Shown: one piece after another, positions 25,301 to 32,832 of the stretch
Layout of the letters: each line of letters begins with the position of its first letter
Numbering within the stretch: the stretch's first letter is position 1
NCBI RefSeq assembly: GCF_014524545.1
Contig: NZ_CP053557.1
Location: 2,815,501 to 2,879,500 of the forward strand
Direction: 5' to 3'
Source: Exiguobacterium sp. Helios
GTDB lineage: Bacteria > Bacillota > Bacilli > Exiguobacteriales > Exiguobacteriaceae
DNA length: 64,000 bases
The notes under the pieces: model-generated
What the model was told of the DNA's origin: nothing
Databases searched by the model: none
Seen by the model: the letters and a program-made list of their open reading frames with translations, nothing else
Made by a program: the position numbers and the translations under genes

Positions 25301-25813
25301 TTACACTGTGTATTTAAATGAAAATTCTGTTGGCAAGTTGTTTCCAGCTACGTCACGTTTCACTGAGAATTCTGTTGGCAAGTTGTTTCCGGCTACATCA
25401 CGCTTCACTGAGAATTCTGTCGGAAGGTTGTTTCCGGCTACATCACGCTTCACTGAGAATTCTGTCGGAAGGTTGTTTCCGGCTACATCACGTTTCACTG
25501 AGAATTCTGTCGGAAGGTTGTTTCCGGCTACATCACGTTTCACTGAGAATTCTGTCGGAAGGTTGTTTCCGGCTACATCACGCTTCACTGAGAATTCTGT
25601 CGGAAGGTTGTTTCCGGCTACATCACGCTTCACTGAGAATTCTGTCGGAAGGTTGTTTCCGGCTACATCACGCTTCACTGAGAATTCTGTCGGAAGGTTG
25701 TTTCCAGCTATGTCAGTTTTGATTAATACACTTCCTGAATGAATGATTCCAAATGCTGAAAGTGTGATCCCTACGCTACCGATAGATAAAAGTACTTTCT
25801 TTTTCAAGTTCAT
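25301..25813 (-). CDS. Secreted precursor with nine tandem PapR-like peptide units
   Basis: 170 residues. A Sec-type signal peptide (about 1-31: basic MNLKKK, then a hydrophobic core) is followed by nine copies of a 15-residue unit, RDVAGNNLPTEFSVK; the first reads TDIAG and the last ends SFKYTV. Apart from the signal peptide there is little else. Each unit contains NNLPTEF, which shares L-P-x-E-F with the PapR heptapeptides ADLPFEF/SDMPFEF that activate PlcR. The unit boundaries carry basic residues (VKRD) that could be protease sites. ATG 25813 follows AGGAGG by eight bases. The gene converges on the PlcR-like regulator gene. Likely role: export and extracellular processing into several copies of a signal per chain. 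A surface or adhesive repeat protein is the alternative, but the size is small and there is no wall anchor. Confidence 0.8.
   Translation of the reverse strand: MNLKKKVLLSIGSVGITLSAFGIIHSGSVLIKTDIAGNNLPTEFSVKRDVAGNNLPTEFSVKRDVAGNNLPTEFSVKRDVAGNNLPTEFSVKRDVAGNNLPTEFSVKRDVAGNNLPTEFSVKRDVAGNNLPTEFSVKRDVAGNNLPTEFSVKRDVAGNNLPTEFSFKYTV
25318..25722. repeat. Nine tandem 45-base repeats within the signal precursor gene
   Basis: Each unit starts with GAGAATTCTGT on the plus strand. The middle units are nearly identical, differing mainly at CGTTTC/CGCTTC; the outer ones carry TTGGCAAG in place of TCGGAAGG and CCAGCT in place of CCGGCT. Near identity at silent positions shows recent expansion or gene conversion, and copy number may vary between strains. 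Confidence 0.95.
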
Positions 25814-25881
25814 AATGAATAACCTCCTAATTTTTTTGTCTAGCTCTGTAACAACATCATATAACCTTAGACCCCCCTCGG

Positions 25882-25902
25882 ATATTCGAATACGAATATT
25901 CG
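25882..25902. promoter_or_regulatory. Tandem palindromes upstream of the signal precursor gene
   Basis: TATTCGAATA (25883-25892) and CGAATATTCG (25893-25902) are two perfect 10-base palindromes side by side; together they also contain ATATTCG-AATA-CGAATAT. They lie about 70 bases upstream of the precursor start codon, where an activator could bind. The 299 bases from the start codon to the next gene hold nothing else coding. Confidence 0.45.
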
Positions 25903-26065
25903 ATACATTTTGCACATTATTTACACTTACCATACCTTTCGTCTTAGGTCATAGGTCCCGAAACGTGCATATTATTTACATTTTATCCACCTTTGTGTCG
26001 ATAAAGTGTATGAAAATAGATTTTTTAGAATATTCACTCACTCTCATCTTTATGATTCTTTCGTA

Positions 26066-26110
26066 TACAAAAACCCGTTCCGTCTGCTGCACGCAAACGA
26101 AACGGGTTTA
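26066..26110 (-). terminator. Terminator of the small membrane protein gene
   Basis: On the minus strand AAACCCGTTTCGT pairs with the reverse arm ACGGAACGGGTTT, followed by a short T-run. It starts immediately after the stop codon. Confidence 0.7.
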
Positions 26111-26112
26111 AT

Positions 26113-26286
26113 TTATTTTGACGAACGGCGCAGTGCAATGAAATACCCCACTCCAAGTAAGACGATCAGTCCGAGCAAAATGCTGCTAACCGTCGTTCGG
26201 GCAGGTGATTCCGGGATCCACAGACCGATTGCAAGATTGATTGCCGCAATCAATAAGACAAGCCAAACGATGATTTTAGGTCTCAT
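26113..26286 (-). CDS. Small membrane protein, 57 residues
   Basis: Two hydrophobic spans (about 4-22 and 30-50) and a basic C-terminus RRSSK. ATG 26286 follows GGAGGAGG by six bases; a longer frame places this ribosome binding site inside the coding region, so the short form is preferred. Not recognised. Monocistronic with its own terminator. Confidence 0.55.
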   Translation of the reverse strand: MRPKIIVWLVLLIAAINLAIGLWIPESPARTTVSSILLGLIVLLGVGYFIALRRSSK

Positions 26287-26416
26287 TACTTCCTCCTCCA
26301 CTTCGACGTTTCTTGATTTGTTTTTCTTCGTCAAAAACTTACAAAATCCCTCTTATTCGAAACATCCTGATATGATATGTTGACAGAAGATGATTTTTAA
26401 CAAGGGGGACCTATGG

Positions 26417-26998
26417 ATGAAAAATTTAGCAGTATTTTGTGGTTCTAAAGATGGAGCAACACCCATTTTCCGTCAAGCCGCAACAACACTCGGGATGACA
26501 CTCGCAGCGCATCAAATCGGACTTGTATACGGCGGTTCACGTGTCGGGACGATGGGCGCCGTTGCGGACGCTGTCCTCGCAGCCAACGGACAGGCAGTCG
26601 GTGTCCTGCCCCACTTCTTGCAGGAAAAGGAGATTGCCCATCCGAATCTGACAGAACTTCATCTCGTCGAATCGATGCATGACCGGAAAGCGAAAATGGC
26701 AGAACTGGCCGACGGATTCATCATCCTTCCCGGTGGTCCGGGAACGATGGAAGAGTTTTTTGAAGTCTTTACCTGGGCACAACTTGGTCTTCACGAAAAG
26801 CCGTGCGGCATCTTAAACATTGACGGCTATTACGATCCGCTCGTTGCGTTATTTCAACAAATGGAGACACAAGGTTTCCTGATTCCGGAACACGCGTCTA
26901 TGCTGCTCGTCGAATCGGATCCGGAACGGTTGCTCGAACGCTTCCGCTCTTATCATGCACCACAAATGAAAACGTATATGAACATGAAGCAAACGTGA
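26417..26998 (+). CDS. LOG family protein (cytokinin-type nucleoside 5'-monophosphate phosphoribohydrolase)
   Basis: 193 residues. The Rossmann-like lysine-decarboxylase/LOG fold is shown by AVFCGSKDG at the N-terminus, LVYGGSRVGTMG, MHDRKAKM, and the catalytic PGGPGTMEE motif (PGGxGTxxE). Bacterial members hydrolyse nucleoside monophosphates to the base and ribose 5-phosphate and are often annotated wrongly as lysine decarboxylases. ATG 26417 follows GGGGGA by about nine bases. Single gene, ending in a bidirectional terminator. Confidence 0.9.
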   Translation: MKNLAVFCGSKDGATPIFRQAATTLGMTLAAHQIGLVYGGSRVGTMGAVADAVLAANGQAVGVLPHFLQEKEIAHPNLTELHLVESMHDRKAKMAELADGFIILPGGPGTMEEFFEVFTWAQLGLHEKPCGILNIDGYYDPLVALFQQMETQGFLIPEHASMLLVESDPERLLERFRSYHAPQMKTYMNMKQT

Positions 26999-27027
26999 CA
27001 CATCAAGCTGACAACTACTCTCTTTCG

Positions 27028-27067
27028 ACAGGGGTAACGGAACTCTCATCCGTCACCCCTGTTTTTT
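27028..27067. terminator. Bidirectional terminator
   Basis: ACAGGGGTAACGGA pairs with TCCGTCACCCCTGT, then TTTTTTT. It lies between the LOG gene and convergent galU. Confidence 0.85.
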
Positions 27068-27945
27068 TAATCCTTCCAGCTCTCGACATACCGTTTGAGT
27101 AACTGCCGGACGTCTGCCTGAATCTCTGCGTCTTCGAGCGCAAAGGCTAACGTCGTCTCGACGTACCCCATCTTCTCCCCGACATCGAACCGCTTCCCTT
27201 CCACCTCATATCCGTAGACCTCTTCTTGTCCATTCAGCCGTTCAATTGCATCCGTCAGCTGAATCTCTCCGCCCGATCCCGCTCCTTGAGTCGCCAAGTA
27301 TTCAAAAATCGCCGGAGTCAGGATGTACCGTCCGATGATCGCCATATTCGACGGTGCCGTTCCCTGGACCGGTTTTTCGACGAACTGACGGACCTGATAT
27401 AGGCGTCCTGTCTGATTCAATGGATCGATGATGCCGTACCGATGTGTATCTTCCGTCGGGACGTGCCGGACACCGACGACTGAGGCGTCCAGTTGTTCGT
27501 ATTGATCAATCAGTTGTTTTAGACCCGGTTCTTCCGAGACGATAATATCATCCCCGAGCAAGACGGCAAACGGTTCATCGCCGATGAAATGCCGGGCGCT
27601 CCAGATCGCATGTCCCAGTCCTTTCGGTTCTTTTTGACGGATATAATGAATCTCCGCCATCGTCGTCGAGGCATCGACCTCTTTCAGCAAGTCGAGTTTC
27701 CCTTTTTGACGCAGGCTGTTCTCGAGTTCCGGTGCGTGGTCGAAATGATCTTCGATCGCCCGCTTGTTCCGTCCGGAGACGATGATGATTTGTTCGATCC
27801 CTGATGCCACCGCCTCTTCGACGATATACTGAATGGTCGGTTTCGTTAAAATCGGTAACATTTCTTTTGGCATCGCTTTAGTCGCCGGTAAAAACCGGGT
27901 CCCTAGACCGGCTGCCGGGATGATGGCTTTTCTGACTTTCGACAC
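27067..27945 (-). CDS. galU: UTP-glucose-1-phosphate uridylyltransferase (copy 1)
   Basis: 292 residues with the GalU/GtaB signature: [26 protein letters not shown] at the nucleotide-binding N-terminus, [17 protein letters not shown] and [12 protein letters not shown]. It makes UDP-glucose for wall teichoic acid glycosylation, glycolipids and the nucleotide sugars of both polysaccharide clusters. The GTG start at 27945 is seven bases after GGAGG; the ATG two codons earlier overlaps that site. A second GalU (63.1-63.96 kb) heads the second capsule cluster. It lies next to tagGH, in keeping with a housekeeping role. Confidence 0.93.
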   Translation of the reverse strand: MSKVRKAIIPAAGLGTRFLPATKAMPKEMLPILTKPTIQYIVEEAVASGIEQIIIVSGRNKRAIEDHFDHAPELENSLRQKGKLDLLKEVDASTTMAEIHYIRQKEPKGLGHAIWSARHFIGDEPFAVLLGDDIIVSEEPGLKQLIDQYEQLDASVVGVRHVPTEDTHRYGIIDPLNQTGRLYQVRQFVEKPVQGTAPSNMAIIGRYILTPAIFEYLATQGAGSGGEIQLTDAIERLNGQEEVYGYEVEGKRFDVGEKMGYVETTLAFALEDAEIQADVRQLLKRYVESWKD

Positions 27946-28018
27946 GTACATTCCTCCTCAGCACTTGATCCGTTACTCGTAAGCATTCGCTTTCCAATCT
28001 CTTGTTCCCTGTTTTACT

Positions 28019-28050
28019 CAAAAAAAGACCAGAGACACATGTCCCTGGCC
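28019..28050 (-). terminator. Terminator of the tagGH operon
   Basis: On the minus strand GGCCAGGGACA and TGTCTCTGGTC form a strong stem followed by TTTTTTT. Confidence 0.85.
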
Positions 28051-28055
28051 TGCCA

Positions 28056-29009
28056 TCAGAATAATTTGGTTAAGGCTTCTGTAAACGTCGCGAATGACGG
28101 TGTCTCATCGATGACCATCAGACTGCCGGCTGCAAGCACCAGTAAGCTGATCCCTGACAAGATCCATCCCGGATGTTTGACGGTATCTTCGGCATCCATG
28201 TTTTTCTTGCCCGGTTTTGCCTGGGCCCCCTGTTCCTTCAGACGATCCCGCCGGTACTGGTGCTGTTCTTCTTTCGTCAGCTTCTTGTATTCGGTCAGGA
28301 ACTTCTTGTATTCCGGTACGACTTCCTTCGTCGTCCCGTCGAGTTTAACCTGTCCGTATTCGAGCCAGATGACCCGCTCACAAAAACTCCGAATCTGGTT
28401 CAACGAGTGACTGACGAAGATGATCGTCTTGCCTTCGTTCTTGAACTCGTTCATCTTGTCGATACACCGGTTATAAAACGTCTGGTCACCGACTGACAAA
28501 GCTTCATCGACGATCAGGATGTCGGCATCGACATTGACGGCGATCGCAAATCCGAGGCGCGATTTCATCCCGCTTGAATATTTTTTAATCGGTTGATCGA
28601 TGAAATCCCCGATGTCCGCGAAATCAATGATCCCCGGCATCCGGCGTTCGATTTCTGCATCGTCCATCCCGAGCATCAAACATTTCAGGTGGATGTTCTC
28701 ACGGCCGGTCAAAACGTTTTTCAACCCTTGGGAAACGGCGATGATCGCTACTTCCCCGTTGATCTCGACGTCGCCTTCGTTGGCATAGATGATACCGGAA
28801 ATCAGATTCGACAGCGTCGATTTCCCGGAACCGTTGATTCCGACGAGACCGACGACTTCACCGGACCCGATATCAAGTGAGACATCGCGGAGCGCCGTAA
28901 ACGTCTTAACGTTTTTACTTTGATTCTTAAACAGTAACTTAAATTTTTCTTTTGTCGTCGTGACCATATCGAACCGTTTCGTGACATGGTCGAGTTTTAT
29001 CATAGACAT
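28056..29009 (-). CDS. tagH: Teichoic acid export ABC transporter ATP-binding protein
   Basis: 317 residues. The nucleotide-binding domain has Walker A GINGSGKST, signature SSGMKSR, Walker B ADILIVDEALSVGD and switch VSHSLNQI. The sequence style (GLKNVLTGRENI, IKKYSSGMKSRL) is that of TagH, which powers export of undecaprenyl-linked wall teichoic acid together with TagG. After the ATPase domain come a charged linker and one C-terminal membrane segment (about 285-302). B. subtilis TagH has a much longer C-terminal extension, so this one is short. It follows tagG by 14 bases. Confidence 0.92.
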   Translation of the reverse strand: MSMIKLDHVTKRFDMVTTTKEKFKLLFKNQSKNVKTFTALRDVSLDIGSGEVVGLVGINGSGKSTLSNLISGIIYANEGDVEINGEVAIIAVSQGLKNVLTGRENIHLKCLMLGMDDAEIERRMPGIIDFADIGDFIDQPIKKYSSGMKSRLGFAIAVNVDADILIVDEALSVGDQTFYNRCIDKMNEFKNEGKTIIFVSHSLNQIRSFCERVIWLEYGQVKLDGTTKEVVPEYKKFLTEYKKLTKEEQHQYRRDRLKEQGAQAKPGKKNMDAEDTVKHPGWILSGISLLVLAAGSLMVIDETPSFATFTEALTKLF

Positions 29010-29023
29010 GGCGATTTCCTTCC

Positions 29024-29833
29024 TTAAACGAGCTCGGTGAATGATTTACGGAACTTGATGTGTAAAAACGTTCCGGCTGTGAACAAGAGCAGTGTCACGC
29101 TCCAGAAATAAAGTCCCGTCGGCCACTCCTGCCAAACCCAGGCTCCGCCGAGCAGGCTCGCGCGGTATCCTTCCACAAGGTAAAAGACCGGATTCAGGCG
29201 AAGTACACCATGTAAGACATCCGGGAACCGTTCGATGTTCCACAGAATCGGTGTCAGGTAAAAGAGCATCCGCATCATCGACTGCAGGAATAATTGAATG
29301 TCTTTGACGAGCGTAATCAATGTCGAGAAACACAGGGAGAACGCGTAGACGAAGATGTAAGTCGCCGCCATATAATACGGGAGTTGGAGTAACTTCCATG
29401 TGATCGGAATACCGTTCAGGATGATGACGATGAAGACGATCAGGAGCATCGCGAAATGCTGGTACATCCGGGATAGGATGACATACGACGGAATCGCACT
29501 CATCGGGAAACGCATTTTCGTCACCATCGCCAGTCGGCTGTTGATCGAGTTCGATCCGCGCAACAAGGCATCATTGATGAAGAACCAGACGACGATCCCG
29601 CAGAGGAGCCAGACGATAAACGGCGTGTCACCGTCGACGTTTTTATTCCCTTTCAGACCGACACCAAAGACGAACCAATAAATAAAGATCTGTAAACCAG
29701 GATTGAGCAGCTCCCACAAAAGTCCAAGTCGTTGCTCCGCGTGCGCCGATTTAATCTCATAACGGGCGAGACGGCGAATCAGCGGAAAATTCTCCACTTG
29801 TTCGCGGATGATGCTTTTCATTTCTTTCCACAT
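29024..29833 (-). CDS. tagG: Teichoic acid export ABC transporter permease
   Basis: 269 residues, six membrane spans, ABC-2 type. Typical TagG/RfbA-like segments are LLWELLNPGLQIFIYW, NSINSRLAMVTKMRFPM, and FYLTPILWNIERFP near the end. It forms the membrane channel for lipid-linked wall teichoic acid (or a related polymer) with TagH. ATG 29833 follows AAGGAA by eight bases. It is the first gene of a two-gene operon. Confidence 0.92.
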   Translation of the reverse strand: MWKEMKSIIREQVENFPLIRRLARYEIKSAHAEQRLGLLWELLNPGLQIFIYWFVFGVGLKGNKNVDGDTPFIVWLLCGIVVWFFINDALLRGSNSINSRLAMVTKMRFPMSAIPSYVILSRMYQHFAMLLIVFIVIILNGIPITWKLLQLPYYMAATYIFVYAFSLCFSTLITLVKDIQLFLQSMMRMLFYLTPILWNIERFPDVLHGVLRLNPVFYLVEGYRASLLGGAWVWQEWPTGLYFWSVTLLLFTAGTFLHIKFRKSFTELV

Positions 29834-30068
29834 AATTAATTTCCTTCCGATCTGTAAAGGTACATGTATTTTAGTTCGGTTGCATCCAATTCAAAATAAA
29901 AAGACGGGCTCCGTTCGCGATTCTTCAAACGAACGACCGACTGCGGACAGGCAGACGCCTGCACGTTGATTCATTCCTCCCTTCCTTTTCAAGCACTCTT
30001 TTCCTATTAAAAAAGCAGGCACCGGGTGCCATACACTTAATCAATTCTAGCCATCGTTAAAATTCATG
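29834..30068. other. Intergenic region upstream of tagG
   Basis: Non-coding. On the minus strand a possible promoter is TTGAAT with TAAAAT about 15 bases downstream, near the tagG start. A short inverted repeat CGTTCG...CGAACG lies at about 29911-29935. Nothing else supported. Confidence 0.3.
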
Positions 30069-30284
30069 TCAATGTATTGGGCAAACCGACACCAAACTGT
30101 AGCTTTCTCCCCGATAAAAAAACCAGTCGGCAGCGGTATGAAAGACATCGCTACTGACTGGTTTGGAATGGGATAGAAGTGGAAATTCAATCGTGGTGGG
30201 CGGGGACGACAATCCCCAAATCAGTAAAATGCTCATCACACATAAGATGACCAAAACCATGGTGCCTTGAATCGTCTCTTTCAT
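30069..30284 (-). CDS. Small hypothetical membrane protein, about 71 residues
   Basis: One hydrophobic segment (about 8-26) followed by a polar tail. A GGAGGAG lies 12 bases before ATG 30284, rather far. Not recognised. It could be a real short membrane protein or a chance frame. Confidence 0.4.
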   Translation of the reverse strand: MKETIQGTMVLVILCVMSILLIWGLSSPPTTIEFPLLSHSKPVSSDVFHTAADWFFYRGESYSLVSVCPIH

Positions 30285-30427
30285 CGTCTTGTTGCTCTCC
30301 TCCCGCGGTTTCCTCATTTCTTCATCATACCGAACTCATGCACTGAACTCCACCAGTAGATTATCAATTAATGGGAATGTTTGACGATTTGATGTATATT
30401 TCCGTTTCTTTTTTCATTCGGACAGAT

Positions 30428-30446
30428 TATAATGAAAGCGTTATCA
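30428..30446 (+). promoter_or_regulatory. -10 element overlapped by a perfect catabolite-response (cre) site
   Basis: A consensus TATAAT (30428-30433) is overlapped at its last base by TGAAAGCGTTATCA (30433-30446), which matches the CcpA site consensus TGWAANCGNTNWCA at every fixed position. Over the start point of transcription, CcpA binding would repress the 5'-nucleotidase gene in the presence of good carbon sources. The -35 is poor. Confidence 0.65.
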
Positions 30447-30456
30447 TTTTACATGT

Positions 30457-30527
30457 TTAGGTCAAATTAACCAGAAAAACGTGCTGAAACGGACGTCTCC
30501 CGCTGGTTGTCATGTCGTCCGACCTAA
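30457..30527 (+). ncRNA. Structured 5' leader with possible pseudoknot upstream of the 5'-nucleotidase gene
   Basis: TTAGGTC (30457-30463) pairs with GACCTAA (30521-30527). Inside, AACCAG (30469-30474) pairs with CTGGTT (30503-30508), and GGACG (30491-30495), in that stem's loop, can pair with CGTCC (30516-30520), giving a compact pseudoknot. Downstream, another AGGTC (30593-30597) and GACCT (30612-30616) could compete with the outer stem. I match it to no known riboswitch class. The 5' leader from the promoter to the start codon is about 215 bases and otherwise unassigned. Confidence 0.4.
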
Positions 30528-30654
30528 GAATTTACGAATTTTACAAAAGTTTTATCGCACCACCTGTCAAGAACGACTTATAGTAGAAGAAGAGGTCAAC
30601 GATCGCATTTCGACCTTGTATTCATACACCCACTTTGAAGGAGGATTTTTACGC

Positions 30655-32751
30655 ATGTATAAATCAAAACCGCTTTACGCGGCAGCCGTCGCTGTCGCCC
30701 TGACGACATCGGCAATCGTGCCCGTTGCACAGACTACTGTATCGGCAGCAACGCATGTCAAGGTCAAAACGGTCAAACTCAAGTCACTCGTCTTCACAAA
30801 AGGTGCCCCGGTCAAGTTACCTGCTACATACAAGGGCGAGAAAATCACGTGGACAAATTATGATCGTCACATCTTCAACCGCTATCAGACGGTCAAAGGA
30901 ACGTATGGCAAGAAGAAATCACCGATCGAAGTGAAAATCCTCATTCAAAACTATGCCGTCAAGTTCGTTGAAAGTGTCAAGGAACAGACGATCTATGTCG
31001 GTGAAAAACCGGAACTTCCGAAAACGTTGGCTGTCCTCTATGCGACAGGCCGTGTCTACGACAAGCCGGTTCGCTGGTCGAAAGTCGATACGAGCGAAGC
31101 CGGCGTGAAATATGCCGTCGCGAGTTACACACGTCTCGGAAAAACAATCACACTCAAAGCAAAAATCAACGTCCTCGATATCAATAAAGATGATTTCTCA
31201 ATCGGTTTGATGCACACGAACGATACGCACGCAAACCTTGATAAAGCACCGAAACGGGCAACCGTCATTAAAGAACTCCGCACTGCCTATAAAGCAGACG
31301 GCACACCATCACTGTTACTTGACGCAGGCGATGTCTTCTCCGGTTCCCTTTACTTCAATAAGTTCAAAGGACAAGCCGATCTCGAACTGATGAACTATAT
31401 GAAATACGACATGATGACGTTCGGTAACCATGAGTTCGATCTCGGGGATGCGGACAACCATCTCGCGTTACAAGAATTCGTCACGAAAGCGAAATTCCCG
31501 TTCATCACAGCGAACGTCGATTTCAGCAAAAACGAATTACTTAGTGGTCTGCAATCTAAAACGATCACAGCCGGTCCTGAAAAAGGTAAAATCTATCAAG
31601 GCATCATTAAAGAATACAAAGGACAAAAAATCGGTTTCTTCGGTCTGACGACAGAAGAAACGGCCGATATCTCGAGTCCGGGAACTGTCGCCTTCGCGAA
31701 CTACATCGACAGCGCGAAAGCAGCCGTCAAAAAACTCGAAGACCGTGGCGTCAACAAAATCGTCGCCTTGACGCACATCGGTTTCGATGACAATCCGGCC
31801 GTCGACAACGATCAGTTGCTCGCTCGTAACGTGGACGGCATCGATGTCATCGTCGGTGGTCACTCGCATACGAAACTCGAAACACCGGTCGTCGTCGATG
31901 ATACGGTCGTACCGGGTAAAGCAGAGCCGACTATCATCGCTCAAGCTTACCAGTACGGTGATTTCCTCGGAAATCTTAACCTGACGTTCGACTACAAAGG
32001 GAAATTGACAGAGTATAAAGGATCATTGATCGACGTCTCGAAAGCAGCAGAAGATGCTACTGCCGCGTCTATCCTTAAACCGTACGCTGATCAAATCACA
32101 GAACTTAAAAACGAAGAAGTCGGCGCGAACATCGTCAACGAACTCGTGAACCCGCGTGGCGAAGTCAGTGTCCGGAACAGCGAAACGGCACTAGGAAACC
32201 TGATCACAGACGGGATGCTTAAAAAAGCTAAAGAGTACAATTCAGAGACTGTCATCGCGATGCAAAACGGTGGTGGAATCCGTGCTGCCATCAATGCCGG
32301 TCCACTCACGGTCGGTGAAGTCTTAACGACACTTCCATTCGGTAACACACTCGCAACAGCGAAATTGACAGGTCAGGAAATCAAAGACTTGCTTGAAATC
32401 AGCGTTGGCGTCGCTCCAATCGAAAACGGCGGTTTCCTCCACGTCTCAGGCATGAAGTTCGAATACAGCAGCAAACTCGCAAAAGGCGACCGTGTCACGA
32501 AAGTAGAAGTCAAAAACGGCGATACGTTTGAAGCCATTGACCTTGCGAAAACGTATGTCATCGCAACTAATGCCTTCACAGCAAAAGGTGGCGACGGACT
32601 CACACCGTTCGAAGTGGCTTATAAAGCCGGCCGTGTGACGGATCTTGGTCTCTCGGACTGGGAAAACCTCCGCGACTTTACGAAAACACTCGGTCAAGTC
32701 GATTACAAAATCGAAGGCCGGATCGTTGATACAAAAGCAGAAACAAAATAA
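30655..32751 (+). CDS. Secreted 5'-nucleotidase / 2',3'-cyclic phosphodiesterase family protein
   Basis: 698 residues. Signal peptide (about 1-32), then about 150 residues containing two beta-rich, Ig-like domains. Next is the metallophosphoesterase domain with MHTNDTHAN, LDAGDVFSGS, FGNHEFDLG, LTHIGFD and GGHSHT. Last is the 5'-nucleotidase C-terminal domain with NSETALGNLITDG, QNGGGIRA and LPFGN. Such UshA/YfkN-type enzymes release phosphate and nucleosides from extracellular nucleotides. No LPxTG or membrane anchor, so it is free or held through the N-terminal domains. ATG 30655 follows AAGGAGG by ten bases. Controlled by a cre-overlapped promoter and a long leader; ends in a strong terminator. 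Confidence 0.92.
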   Translation: MYKSKPLYAAAVAVALTTSAIVPVAQTTVSAATHVKVKTVKLKSLVFTKGAPVKLPATYKGEKITWTNYDRHIFNRYQTVKGTYGKKKSPIEVKILIQNYAVKFVESVKEQTIYVGEKPELPKTLAVLYATGRVYDKPVRWSKVDTSEAGVKYAVASYTRLGKTITLKAKINVLDINKDDFSIGLMHTNDTHANLDKAPKRATVIKELRTAYKADGTPSLLLDAGDVFSGSLYFNKFKGQADLELMNYMKYDMMTFGNHEFDLGDADNHLALQEFVTKAKFPFITANVDFSKNELLSGLQSKTITAGPEKGKIYQGIIKEYKGQKIGFFGLTTEETADISSPGTVAFANYIDSAKAAVKKLEDRGVNKIVALTHIGFDDNPAVDNDQLLARNVDGIDVIVGGHSHTKLETPVVVDDTVVPGKAEPTIIAQAYQYGDFLGNLNLTFDYKGKLTEYKGSLIDVSKAAEDATAASILKPYADQITELKNEEVGANIVNELVNPRGEVSVRNSETALGNLITDGMLKKAKEYNSETVIAMQNGGGIRAAINAGPLTVGEVLTTLPFGNTLATAKLTGQEIKDLLEISVGVAPIENGGFLHVSGMKFEYSSKLAKGDRVTKVEVKNGDTFEAIDLAKTYVIATNAFTAKGGDGLTPFEVAYKAGRVTDLGLSDWENLRDFTKTLGQVDYKIEGRIVDTKAETK

Positions 32752-32754
32752 TTC

Positions 32755-32793
32755 CGCAAAAAAAGACCGGGCTTAACAGCCGGTCTTTTTGCG
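32755..32793. terminator. Terminator after the 5'-nucleotidase gene
   Basis: CGCAAAAAAAGACCGG pairs with CCGGTCTTTTTGCG. Usable from both strands. Confidence 0.85.
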
Positions 32794-32832
32794 TCTTCAG
32801 GAGGCGGATCATATCCCATCCTGTTGTTATAT

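Noticed and set aside
25318-25722. The regular 45-base repeats could be a CRISPR array
   Set aside because: Repeats are contiguous with no spacers, keep one reading frame and lie inside a gene with signal peptide and ribosome binding site; no cas genes are near.
25301-25742. Plus-strand open frames across the same repeats (GRLFPATSRFTENSV-type repeats)
   Set aside because: They are open only because the 45-base unit has no stop in several frames. They lack a ribosome binding site and signal peptide, whereas the minus-strand frame has both.
25920-25980. PlcR box in front of the precursor gene
   Set aside because: Only a right half-site (TGCATA) was found; the full TATGNANNNNTNCATA is not present here or between 24263 and 24409.
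26006-26383. 125-residue plus-strand open frame
   Set aside because: Overlaps the antisense of the small membrane protein gene and its terminator; no ribosome binding site.
26417-26998. Lysine decarboxylase
   Set aside because: The PGGxGTxxE motif marks LOG-type phosphoribohydrolases; the decarboxylase name is an old annotation error for this family.
30481-30654. N-terminal extension of the 5'-nucleotidase
   Set aside because: It would put the structured leader inside the coding region and destroy the signal peptide; AAGGAGG stands directly before ATG 30655.
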